Shown here piece by piece: positions 42,159-50,572 of a stretch of DNA of 64,000 nucleotides. Made by a program: the position numbers and the translations under genes. Each line of letters starts with the position of its first letter. Position 1 is the stretch's first letter. Source of the DNA: Planctomycetota bacterium (lineage in GTDB: Bacteria > Planctomycetota > Planctomycetia > Planctomycetales > Planctomycetaceae); assembly GCA_016872645.1 (NCBI GenBank), contig VGZH01000008.1:24060-88059 (forward strand). Direction: 5' to 3'. The notes below the pieces were generated by a model. The model was not told the origin of the DNA. It searched no databases and was given only the letters and a program-made list of their open reading frames with translations.

Positions 42159-44717
42159 ATGCTGCAGCGACGACTGGTCTTCCAAGCTCTGGACGCCTCA
42201 TGGACCAGTCTGGCGGTGTTGATTTTGGTAGGAGTTGCGGCAGCACTCGTCATCTTGTTGTCGAAGTACGAGCGAAAGCTTGTGCCGGCTCACGTTGGCT
42301 ACGGTTTGCTGTTCTTACGACTGGCTGTGATTGCCGTCATTTGGCTCGCGCTGTTGCAGCCGGTGCTGACATGGAACATCGATCGTGAGCGAACCGGCCG
42401 AGTCATCGTCGCGCTCGACTTGTCCGAAAGCATGACCACCACAGACCGAATCGCGACCAAAGCTGAGAAGCTGCGGACCGCGATCGGTCTGGGGATGATC
42501 GGCAACGATCAGAACCGCGACCGCTGGATGCGAGTGCTTGCCGACTTCGAGGCCGAGCGCGAGCCGAAATGGGTCGACGATGACGAGGGGGCGAGTTTCG
42601 AGCAGCGTGCGACGTTGGCCAAGACTCGCAAGGAACTCATCGGGGAGACGTTTCAGAAGCTCGACAAACTGCCTCGCGCCGAGATCGCTCAGAAACTGAT
42701 CGGCGACCAGGAAAATCCGGACGGTTGGCTGGCCGAGTTGAAGAAATCGTTCAACGTCGAACTGCGAGTCTTCGGCGGCAAGTCGGTGCCGAGTGAACTT
42801 GAAACACTCACCGACACGGTGCAGAAGCCCCCCGATGCGCTGGTCAAGTCGCTGACCAATTTGGTTTCGGCGTTGGAAACGTCATCGGCTGAACAATCAC
42901 CGGTCAAAGCGTTCGTTGTCTTCTCGGATGGTCGCGAGACCTCGGGCAGCGATCCGCTTTCGGTCGCGAAGCGTTGGCGCGATTTGGACGTTGCGGTCTT
43001 TCCCGTCTTGATCGGTTCCGAGCGACGGCCGAAGGACATCGTGCTGGATGCGCTGGATGTCCCGCCGGTTGCGTACCTCAACGACAAACCGATTGCACGC
43101 GTGACGTTGCAAGCAGCGGGATTCGAAGGAGAGACGCTCAACGTCGTCCTCGAACAGAAAGACGGCGAAACGCAAACGCGATCGCTCGTCGTCCCGAAGT
43201 CCGATTCCGGGCTGCCGCCGGTCATCGTGGCCGAGTACTTGCTCGACGCAACGAAGATCGGCCGGCAGCGATTCACGGTCCGCACCGATGTGCTCTCTGG
43301 CGAGACGCGTGACGACAACAACTCGCGGGACTTCTCGCTGCTGGTCGTCGATGACAAGGCGCGAGTGCTGCTGGTCGAAGGGGAAGCCCGTTGGGAGTTT
43401 CGCTTCCTCGAAGCGGCATTCGCGCGCGACGAGCGAGTGCGACTGGAACGTGTCGTGTTTCAGCAGCCACACCTCGGCGTGCTGCCGGAGACGTTTTTCC
43501 CGCGTCAGCTCAATTGGCCCGGCCCGGAAACGCCCATCGAAAAATCGCCACTGGCCGAGTTCGATCTCATCGTGATTGGCGACGTGGCGCCGCTGGACTT
43601 GTCGGAAGTGTTGCTCGCACAGTTGGAGAAATTCGTCTCGGAGATCGGCGGCACGGTCGTTTTCACGGCCGGCAAGCGACACATGCCGATGCTGTATCGC
43701 TCGACGACGCTCGACAAGTTGCTGCCGGTGACAAAACTTCGCCCGGTGAATTCGCTCGATCCACCGACAACACCACCGCACTTGCGAGGCTTTCATCTGC
43801 GACTGACACCCGACGGCGAGCGTGAAGGTGGATTGCAACTCGGCGGTGACGCTGACATAAATCGCTCGACGTGGAGGAATCTGCCCGGCCATCCGTGGGC
43901 TTTGATCGGCGACCTCAAGCCCGGAGCCACAGTCCTGGCGACAGCCGATGACGGCCAGTCGTTGCCGCCGGAAATGGAACGCTCCCGGGCCTTGATCGTC
44001 GAGCAGTACTACGGACTCGGCCAAGTGTATTGGTTGGGCTTCGACAGCACCTGGCGTTGGCGACATCGAGTTGGCGATCAGTACCATCACCGCTTCTGGG
44101 GACAGATGGCTCGCACTGCCGCGCAGAACAAGGCGTCGTCCGGCAATGAGTTTGTGAAGTTTGGCCTCGAATCGACCGACGTGCAGGCGGGCCAGGATGT
44201 CATTTTCCGAGCACGCTGGACTCCGCCGCTGCTGGCCCGTCGTCCCGATGTGAAGGCCAAAGTCGCCATCTTCCCGCGGAACGATGCCAAGCCCGATCAG
44301 CCAATCTCGACGGTCGATCTCACTCCCGATCAATCTCGCCCTTCGGTCCATCAAGGCCGCTGGCTCGCAGCGACCGCCGGCGAGTACCGCGCGATTCTCA
44401 AGATTGACGGCCCGCCGCTCGGCGGCCCCGGAGACAAAGAGATCGTCGCCGACTTTCTTGTACGCGGGCCGATCACGAAGGAACTGGCCGACGTTACCGC
44501 ATCACGCGTGTTGCTCGACCAGATGGCCCAAGTCTCACGCGGAAAATTGTTGATGCTGCATCAGCTCATCGAATTACCGAAGCTGATCCAACCCGAAGCC
44601 CTCGCCATTCGCGAGTCGCACGAGTACACCCTCTGGGACCACTGGCTGCTGCTGGCCATTTTATTGGGCCTGCTGACCGCCGAATGGATTCTGCGAAAAT
44701 GGAATGGGCTGCCGTAA
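42159..44717 (+). CDS. Membrane VWA-domain protein
   Basis: 852 residues. Two N-terminal transmembrane helices (about 14-35 and 47-68) precede a von Willebrand A domain (80-300) whose MIDAS motif is DLSES (residues 87-91), with a second metal-site element SDGRETSG. The middle (about 300-740) contains beta-rich Ig-like and Rossmann-like segments (LLVEGEARWEFRFLEAAFAR, VIGDVAPLDLSEVLLAQLEK) and WLGFDSTWRWRHRVGD, as in large planctomycete VWA/glutamine-amidotransferase-like proteins. A C-terminal helix (WLLLAILLGLLTAEWIL) completes the protein. It is probably an inner-membrane protein-interaction module of unknown role, upstream of xseA by 44 bp. Confidence 0.82.
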   Translation: MLQRRLVFQALDASWTSLAVLILVGVAAALVILLSKYERKLVPAHVGYGLLFLRLAVIAVIWLALLQPVLTWNIDRERTGRVIVALDLSESMTTTDRIATKAEKLRTAIGLGMIGNDQNRDRWMRVLADFEAEREPKWVDDDEGASFEQRATLAKTRKELIGETFQKLDKLPRAEIAQKLIGDQENPDGWLAELKKSFNVELRVFGGKSVPSELETLTDTVQKPPDALVKSLTNLVSALETSSAEQSPVKAFVVFSDGRETSGSDPLSVAKRWRDLDVAVFPVLIGSERRPKDIVLDALDVPPVAYLNDKPIARVTLQAAGFEGETLNVVLEQKDGETQTRSLVVPKSDSGLPPVIVAEYLLDATKIGRQRFTVRTDVLSGETRDDNNSRDFSLLVVDDKARVLLVEGEARWEFRFLEAAFARDERVRLERVVFQQPHLGVLPETFFPRQLNWPGPETPIEKSPLAEFDLIVIGDVAPLDLSEVLLAQLEKFVSEIGGTVVFTAGKRHMPMLYRSTTLDKLLPVTKLRPVNSLDPPTTPPHLRGFHLRLTPDGEREGGLQLGGDADINRSTWRNLPGHPWALIGDLKPGATVLATADDGQSLPPEMERSRALIVEQYYGLGQVYWLGFDSTWRWRHRVGDQYHHRFWGQMARTAAQNKASSGNEFVKFGLESTDVQAGQDVIFRARWTPPLLARRPDVKAKVAIFPRNDAKPDQPISTVDLTPDQSRPSVHQGRWLAATAGEYRAILKIDGPPLGGPGDKEIVADFLVRGPITKELADVTASRVLLDQMAQVSRGKLLMLHQLIELPKLIQPEALAIRESHEYTLWDHWLLLAILLGLLTAEWILRKWNGLP

Positions 44718-44761
44718 GGGGAGTCTCTCCCTCTCGATCCTGAAACACACGAACCCGATTC

Positions 44762-45964
44762 ATGCCACCACACGTTCAAACCGTTTCCGAACTGACCGGC
44801 GAGATCAAAGACCTGATCGAAGGGAACTTGCCAGAGGTCTGGGTGCGCGGCGAGGTTTCTAACTGCCTGAAGGCTAACTCGGGACACGTTTACTTCACGC
44901 TCAAAGACGAGGGAGCACAGATTGCGGCGGTCATGTGGCGGAACACGGCAGCACGCATTCGCTTCGACATGCACGATGGCTTGCAGGTTGTCGTCAACGG
45001 TGGAGTTGAGGTTTACAAGCCGCGTGGCTCATACCAGGTCATCGTGCGGCAACTCATCCCGCAGGGAGTCGGTGCGCTGGAACTCGCGTTTCGGCAGATG
45101 CACGCGAAGCTGGAGGCCGAGGGGTTGTTCAATCCGGCTCGCAAACGGCCGATCCCGCGATTCCCGAAACGAATCGCGCTCGTGACCAGTCCGTCGGGAG
45201 CTGCGGTGCGAGACATGATTCAAGTCATCACTCGCCGCTGGAAGACGGCTGATATCGTGATCGTGCCGGTCAAAGTTCAAGGGGAAGATGCCGCACAACA
45301 GATCGCGGCTGCACTGCGCGGTGTCCATCAACTGCCCAACGTCGATGTCGTCATCTGTGGTCGCGGCGGTGGCAGTCTCGAAGACCTGTGGGCATTCAAC
45401 GAGGAAGTGGTCGCCCGCGCGATCGCCGCATGCCGGCTGCCGGTGATCAGCGCGGTCGGCCACGAGATCGACGTCACAATCGCCGACCTTGTCGCCGACG
45501 TCCGAGCACTCACGCCCAGCGAGGCAGGCGAGCGGGTTGTCCCCGATCGCGCGGAGGTGTTGAGCACGCTCGATAATCTGCAACAGCGATTGGTGAGCGG
45601 ATTGCAAAATCGAGCCGGCAAAGCTCGGCTGCAACTGGAGGGTCTACGCTCGCGGCGAGTTTTCACTCGCCCATTTCAACGAGTGCATGACGAGCTGACT
45701 CGGGTCGACGAATTCGACGTGCGGTTGCGGCGTGCGATTCGGCAGCGAGCGGTCGCCTCCAAGCAACAGCTTGATCTCGCGGCGGCGACGCTGGACGCGC
45801 TCAGCCCGCTGAAAGTGCTCGGCCGAGGCTACTCGATTACCCGCCGCGCCGAGACCGGTGAACTCGTGACCGGGTCAGAGCAACTGGTAATCGGCGACCG
45901 AATCACGACAATCCTCGCCAGCGGCCAGCTCACCAGCTGCATCGAAACCACCGAACACATCTGA
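44762..45964 (+). CDS. xseA: Exodeoxyribonuclease VII large subunit
   Basis: 400 residues. XseA forms the catalytic subunit of exonuclease VII, which degrades single-stranded DNA to oligonucleotides in repair. The N-terminal OB-fold (VWVRGEVSNCLKANSGHVYF) binds DNA. The catalytic domain follows with RKRPIPRFPKRIALVTSPSG, VICGRGGGSLEDLWAFNEE, VISAVGHEIDVTIADLVAD and VRALTPSEAGE, all family hallmarks, then a coiled-coil region and LGRGYSITRRAETGE. The length is at the short end for the family. xseB begins 9 bp after the stop codon. Confidence 0.96.
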   Translation: MPPHVQTVSELTGEIKDLIEGNLPEVWVRGEVSNCLKANSGHVYFTLKDEGAQIAAVMWRNTAARIRFDMHDGLQVVVNGGVEVYKPRGSYQVIVRQLIPQGVGALELAFRQMHAKLEAEGLFNPARKRPIPRFPKRIALVTSPSGAAVRDMIQVITRRWKTADIVIVPVKVQGEDAAQQIAAALRGVHQLPNVDVVICGRGGGSLEDLWAFNEEVVARAIAACRLPVISAVGHEIDVTIADLVADVRALTPSEAGERVVPDRAEVLSTLDNLQQRLVSGLQNRAGKARLQLEGLRSRRVFTRPFQRVHDELTRVDEFDVRLRRAIRQRAVASKQQLDLAAATLDALSPLKVLGRGYSITRRAETGELVTGSEQLVIGDRITTILASGQLTSCIETTEHI

Positions 45965-45973
45965 GCGTTTCTG

Positions 45974-46336
45974 ATGTCCACGACTCCCAACTCCGATCAA
46001 CCGACCTTCGAAGCTGCGCTCGCCGAGTTGCAACGCATCGTCGCCGATTTGGAAAACGGCAGCGTAGGACTCGAAGAATCGCTGGCTCGCTTTGAACGCG
46101 GAGTCGCTCTGCTCAAAACGTGCTACGCGACGCTCGAACAAGCCGAGCAACGGATTGAACTGCTAGTCGGTACACGCCCGGACGGGACGCCGGTGACCCA
46201 GCCCTTCGATGCTTCCGCGACTTCCGATGCAGAAACTCCGACCGCTGGCCGACGTCGATCTCGAAAAGCAAAGCCCGAATCAACTCTTGAGCCGGAGAAA
46301 ACCGAAGACGGTTCGGACACCGGCTTCTTGTTTTGA
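45974..46336 (+). CDS. xseB: Exodeoxyribonuclease VII small subunit
   Basis: 120 residues. XseB binds the large subunit's coiled-coil. The conserved FEAALAELQRIVADLENGSV and LEESLARFERGVALLKTC segments span about 10-60. Residues 85-120 are an extra Thr/Arg/Lys-rich tail (AGRRRSRKAKPESTLEPEKT) not usual in the 80-residue family, perhaps for DNA contact or lineage-specific variation. It directly follows xseA and ends 7 bp before the convergent SDR gene. Confidence 0.95.
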   Translation: MSTTPNSDQPTFEAALAELQRIVADLENGSVGLEESLARFERGVALLKTCYATLEQAEQRIELLVGTRPDGTPVTQPFDASATSDAETPTAGRRRSRKAKPESTLEPEKTEDGSDTGFLF

Positions 46337-46343
46337 TCCGGTG

Positions 46344-47105
46344 TCACCTCGCCAGCCAGCCGCCGTCGATGACGACCACGCTGCCGTGCATGTAGTTGCT
46401 GGCGTCGGATGCGAGGTACACCGCCAAGCCGGCCAGTTCGTCCGGCCGTCCCCAGCGTCCACAGGGGATGCGATCGAGGATCTGCGGTGCTCGCACCGGA
46501 TCAGTTCGCAGCGGACTCGCCATATCAGTTTCAAAATAACCGGGGGCGATGCAGTTCACGTTGATCCCTTCGGACGACCAAGTGACCGCCAGCGATTTGG
46601 TCATGCCGGCGATCGCGTGTTTCGCGGCGGCATACGCGGGGATGTTCAGCCCGGCTTCAAACGACATGATGCTACCGATGTTGATGATCTTGCCTCGCCC
46701 CTTGCGTCGCATGTGCGGGTAAGCTTGCTGGCTGAGGTCGAACATCGCCGTCACGTGCAATTCGAGCTGCCGCCGCCAAGCCTCTTCCGGAAAGATTTCC
46801 GGCCGCTGACGGACTCCGTCGCCGGCGTTGTTCACAAGAATGTCGACATGCCCGGCGAGGCCAATGGCTTTGTCGATCAATCCGCGCCGTTGTTCCCGTT
46901 CGGAGAGATCGCATTGGATGTCGAAGAAACGCCGACCGGCCGATTCAACCAATCGCCGCGTTTCGTCCGCCTGGCCGTGCTTCGAGACACAGACGATGTC
47001 TGCGCCCGCTTCAGCCAATCCCCAAGCCATCGACTGACCCAATCCACGTCGGCCGCCGGTCACGACGGCGACTCGGCCATCCAATTTGAAGAGATCGAGA
47101 ATCAT
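46344..47105 (-). CDS. Short-chain dehydrogenase/reductase (KduD-like)
   Basis: 253 residues, a classical SDR. TGGRRGLG near residues 17-24 binds the cofactor, NNAGDG marks the middle, the catalytic Ser is in NIGSIMS, and Tyr/Lys are in YAAAKHA. CIAPGYFETDM and NYMHGSVVVIDGGWLAR complete the fold. The MILDLFKLDGRVAVVTGGRRGLG start resembles 2-deoxy-D-gluconate 3-dehydrogenase or gluconate 5-dehydrogenase, so a sugar-acid substrate is plausible but unproven. Gene order with the VWA gene upstream gives no clear pathway. Confidence 0.9.
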   Translation of the reverse strand: MILDLFKLDGRVAVVTGGRRGLGQSMAWGLAEAGADIVCVSKHGQADETRRLVESAGRRFFDIQCDLSEREQRRGLIDKAIGLAGHVDILVNNAGDGVRQRPEIFPEEAWRRQLELHVTAMFDLSQQAYPHMRRKGRGKIINIGSIMSFEAGLNIPAYAAAKHAIAGMTKSLAVTWSSEGINVNCIAPGYFETDMASPLRTDPVRAPQILDRIPCGRWGRPDELAGLAVYLASDASNYMHGSVVVIDGGWLAR

Positions 47106-47145
47106 GGTGCAGCGATGATGGCGACGCGCCGTCCGATCGGCAACG

Positions 47146-48168
47146 TCAGCGGCGGCCGAATCGTGTCACATCGCGGTAGCGGTACGTCCCGCCGTTTTCC
47201 CGGGCCAGCTTCTTCAGAAAATTGTCGGCGGAGATCTCGGAGCCTTTGCCGAATTCGACACAGTGAATTTGCGTGCGACCATTGTTGGCCGTTTTGATTT
47301 CGTGCAATTCGCGAGCGGACAGGATGGGCTGGTCGGCATCCGTCAAAAAAAACAGATGCTCTGGTTGATAACGGAGAGCTTTCTTCAGCGCTGGCATGTG
47401 ATCCGTCCCGCCGTCGGGTTGCACGCTGGAGATGAACTGGCGAGCGAGCGTGCGGTTGATGTCGGTGGCCCACTGCATCGCTGGCTTGTCATCGTTGCCT
47501 TTCATTTCCTGCAGGCCCTGGTTGTAAAACAGAACCTGAAACTGTTGAGTCTGTTCGAGCGCCGCGAGGCTGACGACGAGTTCCTCTTTTGCGACGCGAA
47601 TCGCGCCGTGGTCCAACATGCTGCCGGAGCGGTCGAGCACGTAAACGAAACGATTCCCTTTTGCGGCGATGTCAAAAAAGGTGGTCTGTCCCAATCCAGA
47701 CGTTTCTTCGCCACCCGCTGGACGTCGGCCTGAAGACTTGATGAGTTCCTTCGCATCGACGGGAGATTTCAGCGTCGCCGCTGGTCCCGGGCCAAGCACA
47801 GGCAATGCCGAGTTTGTCGGAAAACTCAGCAGATCGCTGATCGATTTGTCGTCACGGACGATCGACTTTTCCAACTGCGGAGTTCCGTCGTCACGAGCCA
47901 ACGCTTCGTCGGGATTGGATTCGTTCTGATCGGCGGGCTGCGCGATAACTTCGCGCGGGACGTGCAGGCCGATTTCGCGAAACGCTCCGTCCCCGGCCTT
48001 TGGCCCGACAGATCCGGGCGATGAACAGCCGCGCAGAATCATCGCAATCACGCAGAACAACACGACGTGCGAGACGATGGATAACAGCCAACTCGGAACC
48101 ACGATGTCCAACCGATCTCGGCCATCGTCGATGCCAGCGCCAAGTTTCAATTCCGGGACGGGCCGCAT
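47146..48168 (-). CDS. Membrane-anchored VWA-domain protein
   Basis: 340 residues from the ATG at 48168 (MRPVPELKL), 4 bp after the upstream gene's stop codon; a GTG at 48201 would overlap that gene by 29 bp. A transmembrane helix at about 25-48 (WLLSIVSHVVLFCVIAMIL) precedes a charged linker. The VWA domain spans about 165-335, with the MIDAS motif DRSGSM in YVLDRSGSMLD, a GTDHMPALK segment and FFLTDAD. It likely binds a partner outside the inner membrane. The gene upstream on the same strand encodes a LolA-like exported protein. Confidence 0.85.
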   Translation of the reverse strand: MRPVPELKLGAGIDDGRDRLDIVVPSWLLSIVSHVVLFCVIAMILRGCSSPGSVGPKAGDGAFREIGLHVPREVIAQPADQNESNPDEALARDDGTPQLEKSIVRDDKSISDLLSFPTNSALPVLGPGPAATLKSPVDAKELIKSSGRRPAGGEETSGLGQTTFFDIAAKGNRFVYVLDRSGSMLDHGAIRVAKEELVVSLAALEQTQQFQVLFYNQGLQEMKGNDDKPAMQWATDINRTLARQFISSVQPDGGTDHMPALKKALRYQPEHLFFLTDADQPILSARELHEIKTANNGRTQIHCVEFGKGSEISADNFLKKLARENGGTYRYRDVTRFGRR

Positions 48169-48172
48169 GACA

Positions 48173-49117
48173 TTACTTGTCGTTTCCACGTTGCTGTCCA
48201 CGCTGCTTGATCTGATCCAAGAATTGCGGAGTCAGATCTTCCGGAAACACCCCTTCGGGCGGGACGAACTTGAACTTTGTTGGAGGGATCACCGTGTCTG
48301 TTTCAATCTCCGAGAAGTCCAGGCTGACCTTAGGCCGCAATTGATTATCCGCGTTCCGACGGAGGTACAGAATGCGGCGCGGGAAAAGCGACTCGCCGTC
48401 GAGGTACAGTCGAATGCGTGCGGGCACGTAATCGGGCAGCGGTTCATGGAATTTGTCCCCTTGCCAGAACTTGAGCATTTCAAGCTTCCAGCCACCTTCG
48501 ATCACGATCAACTTGCGGCCATCGGCGGTGTCCTCTTTGTATTGGTCGAACTGGATGGACTTGCCGATCGACGCCAATAAACCAGGGAGCCCGCCGAAGC
48601 CCAGTTCAACAGTGATCAGGTTGTCGGACAAGCCGTTGTCGGCAGCGGCCTGCAGGATTTGCCGAACGTCGCGGCGTGAAATTCGAGTGTCACCGCCAAC
48701 TTTGTGTCGTGTCCACAAAACCTGCCCATCGCAGACTTCCAGAATCGAACCTTCGGTGTCACCCACCTTCACTTGAAACTCCAATCGCAATCGCAAGTCT
48801 CCGCCGCCCGCTTGCAGATAGCTGCCGTTGACTATGAAGCGGCGATTGGCCAAAGCCACGGTTTCCACCAGCTTGGCTTGGATTGATTGATAGGAAAGTA
48901 ATCGTTGTCGAGCTTGATCGAGCGCCCCCTTGGCCTCGGGCGACTCGGGGCCGGGAGCATCGGCCATGAGCGGAGACGGAGATTTCAACGGCAGATTCTT
49001 GGTCGGCTTTTGTTCGAGGCCAGGTGCGCGTTGGCCCCAAACTTCGGGAGACTTCAGCCACAAAACGACGAGTGCCATCGCGGTGACGGCAGCTGTGGAT
49101 TTGGGAAGACTTTTCAT
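48173..49117 (-). CDS. Exported LolA-like protein
   Basis: 314 residues. A signal peptide ([21 protein letters not shown]) is followed by a Pro/Lys linker and a beta-rich domain: [53 protein letters not shown] and [20 protein letters not shown]. The unclosed-barrel pattern of paired long strands resembles LolA/LolB-type lipid-binding folds, but I cannot assign the exact family. It may carry a lipid or lipoprotein in the periplasm. Its stop codon lies next to the VWA start, so co-expression is likely. Confidence 0.7.
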   Translation of the reverse strand: MKSLPKSTAAVTAMALVVLWLKSPEVWGQRAPGLEQKPTKNLPLKSPSPLMADAPGPESPEAKGALDQARQRLLSYQSIQAKLVETVALANRRFIVNGSYLQAGGGDLRLRLEFQVKVGDTEGSILEVCDGQVLWTRHKVGGDTRISRRDVRQILQAAADNGLSDNLITVELGFGGLPGLLASIGKSIQFDQYKEDTADGRKLIVIEGGWKLEMLKFWQGDKFHEPLPDYVPARIRLYLDGESLFPRRILYLRRNADNQLRPKVSLDFSEIETDTVIPPTKFKFVPPEGVFPEDLTPQFLDQIKQRGQQRGNDK

Positions 49118-49357
49118 ATCGCCTCGAAGATTCCGGATTTGCCAAAGATTCGGATCAGGCAGAACCGAAATTATCCATGTGTCGCAGAAGTGGATGCTGT
49201 CCTGGCATTCAAGTTCATCGTGCGGTGTTCAGTCGGCAAAAACTGCCGGCAGAACTCGACAACGACGAACCGGACGCGACGGAGTTTAGTTCCAGCACGT
49301 CAGCAGAGCGACCCCAAGGTCGGGGTGCATGACCGTCTCAGGTCGAAGGGACTCGTG

Positions 49358-50488
49358 ATGAGATACTACTTTCTGGCACTCGGAACGTTGGTCGTGGTCT
49401 GTTTTGGCTGCCACCTGGACGGTCAGCAGTTGATCGACAAAGGGGAGTATGTGGCTCCGCCTGCGTCGATGATCGCTCGACCCGGCCCAATGGTCGATCT
49501 GCCGCACCCGGCGATCTTCAATTCGATGGGACCGGCGCAGCCGCGCAGCTTCCAATCGACGACGACGCAAGTCCGCTTCGTGGGGCCGATTGGCATGAAC
49601 ATCGGCTGGAAGATTGGCCCGGGCTACGCCAACAACCAGTTGGTGACTCCGAACCGTTGGGAATTCTCACAAGGGGCGACCTACCGCCTGAAGTTGTCCA
49701 ACATCACCGGACGCGAGGCTCTGACGCTGTACCCGACGTTGCAGATTTATCCCGGTCATCCGACGACCGACGGCTACCTCGGACACAACAGCGTGCCCAT
49801 CGAGTTGACCGATGAAGATCTCGATCAAGTCGAGTCGAACAACTACGTCACCAAAGTGATCTACCTCCCGGACGCGAAATTCCAGGAACTGGCGATCGCC
49901 GGTGTCGAGACGTTGTCTTCAACGCGACTCGATCCGGGTGTTGATCCGGTCTCCGAAGCGGACCGCCGCGGCACGATCATGGTTGTCTTGCGAGTCGGTA
50001 ACAAGAACCTCGAACAACAAGGTGCGGGAGATCCGACCGCAGAGCTGGACAACGGTCTGCAGCAAGTCAGCTACGACGCCGACGGCGATAAGGGAGAGAT
50101 CGTCCCGCCGGTGCCCGTCGAAACGGAAGGGGGCCTCTATGCCGGAGTTCCCGGCCCGATGATCGTCGGTGGCCCGAGTGGACCGAGTGGACCCGTTGCC
50201 GGAATGAATGGCACTCCGATGTGGGGGATGCCGTACACCTCGACTCCGATTGGATTGCCGGGCCCGGCGCACCTGCCCTTCGGAGCACCAGCCGGACTCA
50301 AGTCACACACAGTTCGCAATCTGACGAAGACCGAACTGCCTGACCCAGTTGATCACATGCTGATGGACGTGAAGCACGAACCTGGCATGCGTTTACCGAA
50401 GCCAGTCAGGCACGTCGAGTACACCGAGAAGCATCCGATTTACGGACCGGGACAAGTCTCGCAACCGAATTGGAATCTCAATCAGTAA
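49358..50488 (+). CDS. Putative surface lipoprotein, paralogue of the gene at 50573
   Basis: 376 residues from the ATG at 49358, with AAGGGA upstream. The signal ends in a lipobox-like VVVCFGC (Cys at about 18). The core (about 85-185) has [20 protein letters not shown] and [19 protein letters not shown] Gly/Pro/Met-rich low-complexity segment follows ([20 protein letters not shown]), then a conserved-looking C-terminus with [20 protein letters not shown]. The core aligns by eye with the first part of the next gene. No known catalytic motif is visible; a surface-structural role is inferred. A strong hairpin separates the pair. Confidence 0.78.
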   Translation: MRYYFLALGTLVVVCFGCHLDGQQLIDKGEYVAPPASMIARPGPMVDLPHPAIFNSMGPAQPRSFQSTTTQVRFVGPIGMNIGWKIGPGYANNQLVTPNRWEFSQGATYRLKLSNITGREALTLYPTLQIYPGHPTTDGYLGHNSVPIELTDEDLDQVESNNYVTKVIYLPDAKFQELAIAGVETLSSTRLDPGVDPVSEADRRGTIMVVLRVGNKNLEQQGAGDPTAELDNGLQQVSYDADGDKGEIVPPVPVETEGGLYAGVPGPMIVGGPSGPSGPVAGMNGTPMWGMPYTSTPIGLPGPAHLPFGAPAGLKSHTVRNLTKTELPDPVDHMLMDVKHEPGMRLPKPVRHVEYTEKHPIYGPGQVSQPNWNLNQ

Positions 50489-50502
50489 TGCCCCCACGAA
50501 TC

Positions 50503-50538
50503 GGGTTGAGGCCGCATTTGCGGCCTCAACCCATTTCT
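50503..50538 (+). terminator. Strong hairpin terminator between paralogous genes
   Basis: A 13-bp perfect stem (GGGTTGAGGCCGC at 50503-50515 with GCGGCCTCAACCC at 50520-50532) has an ATTT loop and is followed by ATTTCT. It lies 14 bp after the first stop codon and 35 bp before the next start. Confidence 0.7.
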
Positions 50539-50572
50539 GAAAACCGCCCACCTTCAACCCTACCTACCTTCT

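Noticed and set aside
42897..44354. A 485-codon open frame on the minus strand opposite the VWA gene
   Set aside because: It is a shadow of a GC-rich gene; Arg/His/Gln bias and no domain or ribosome site.
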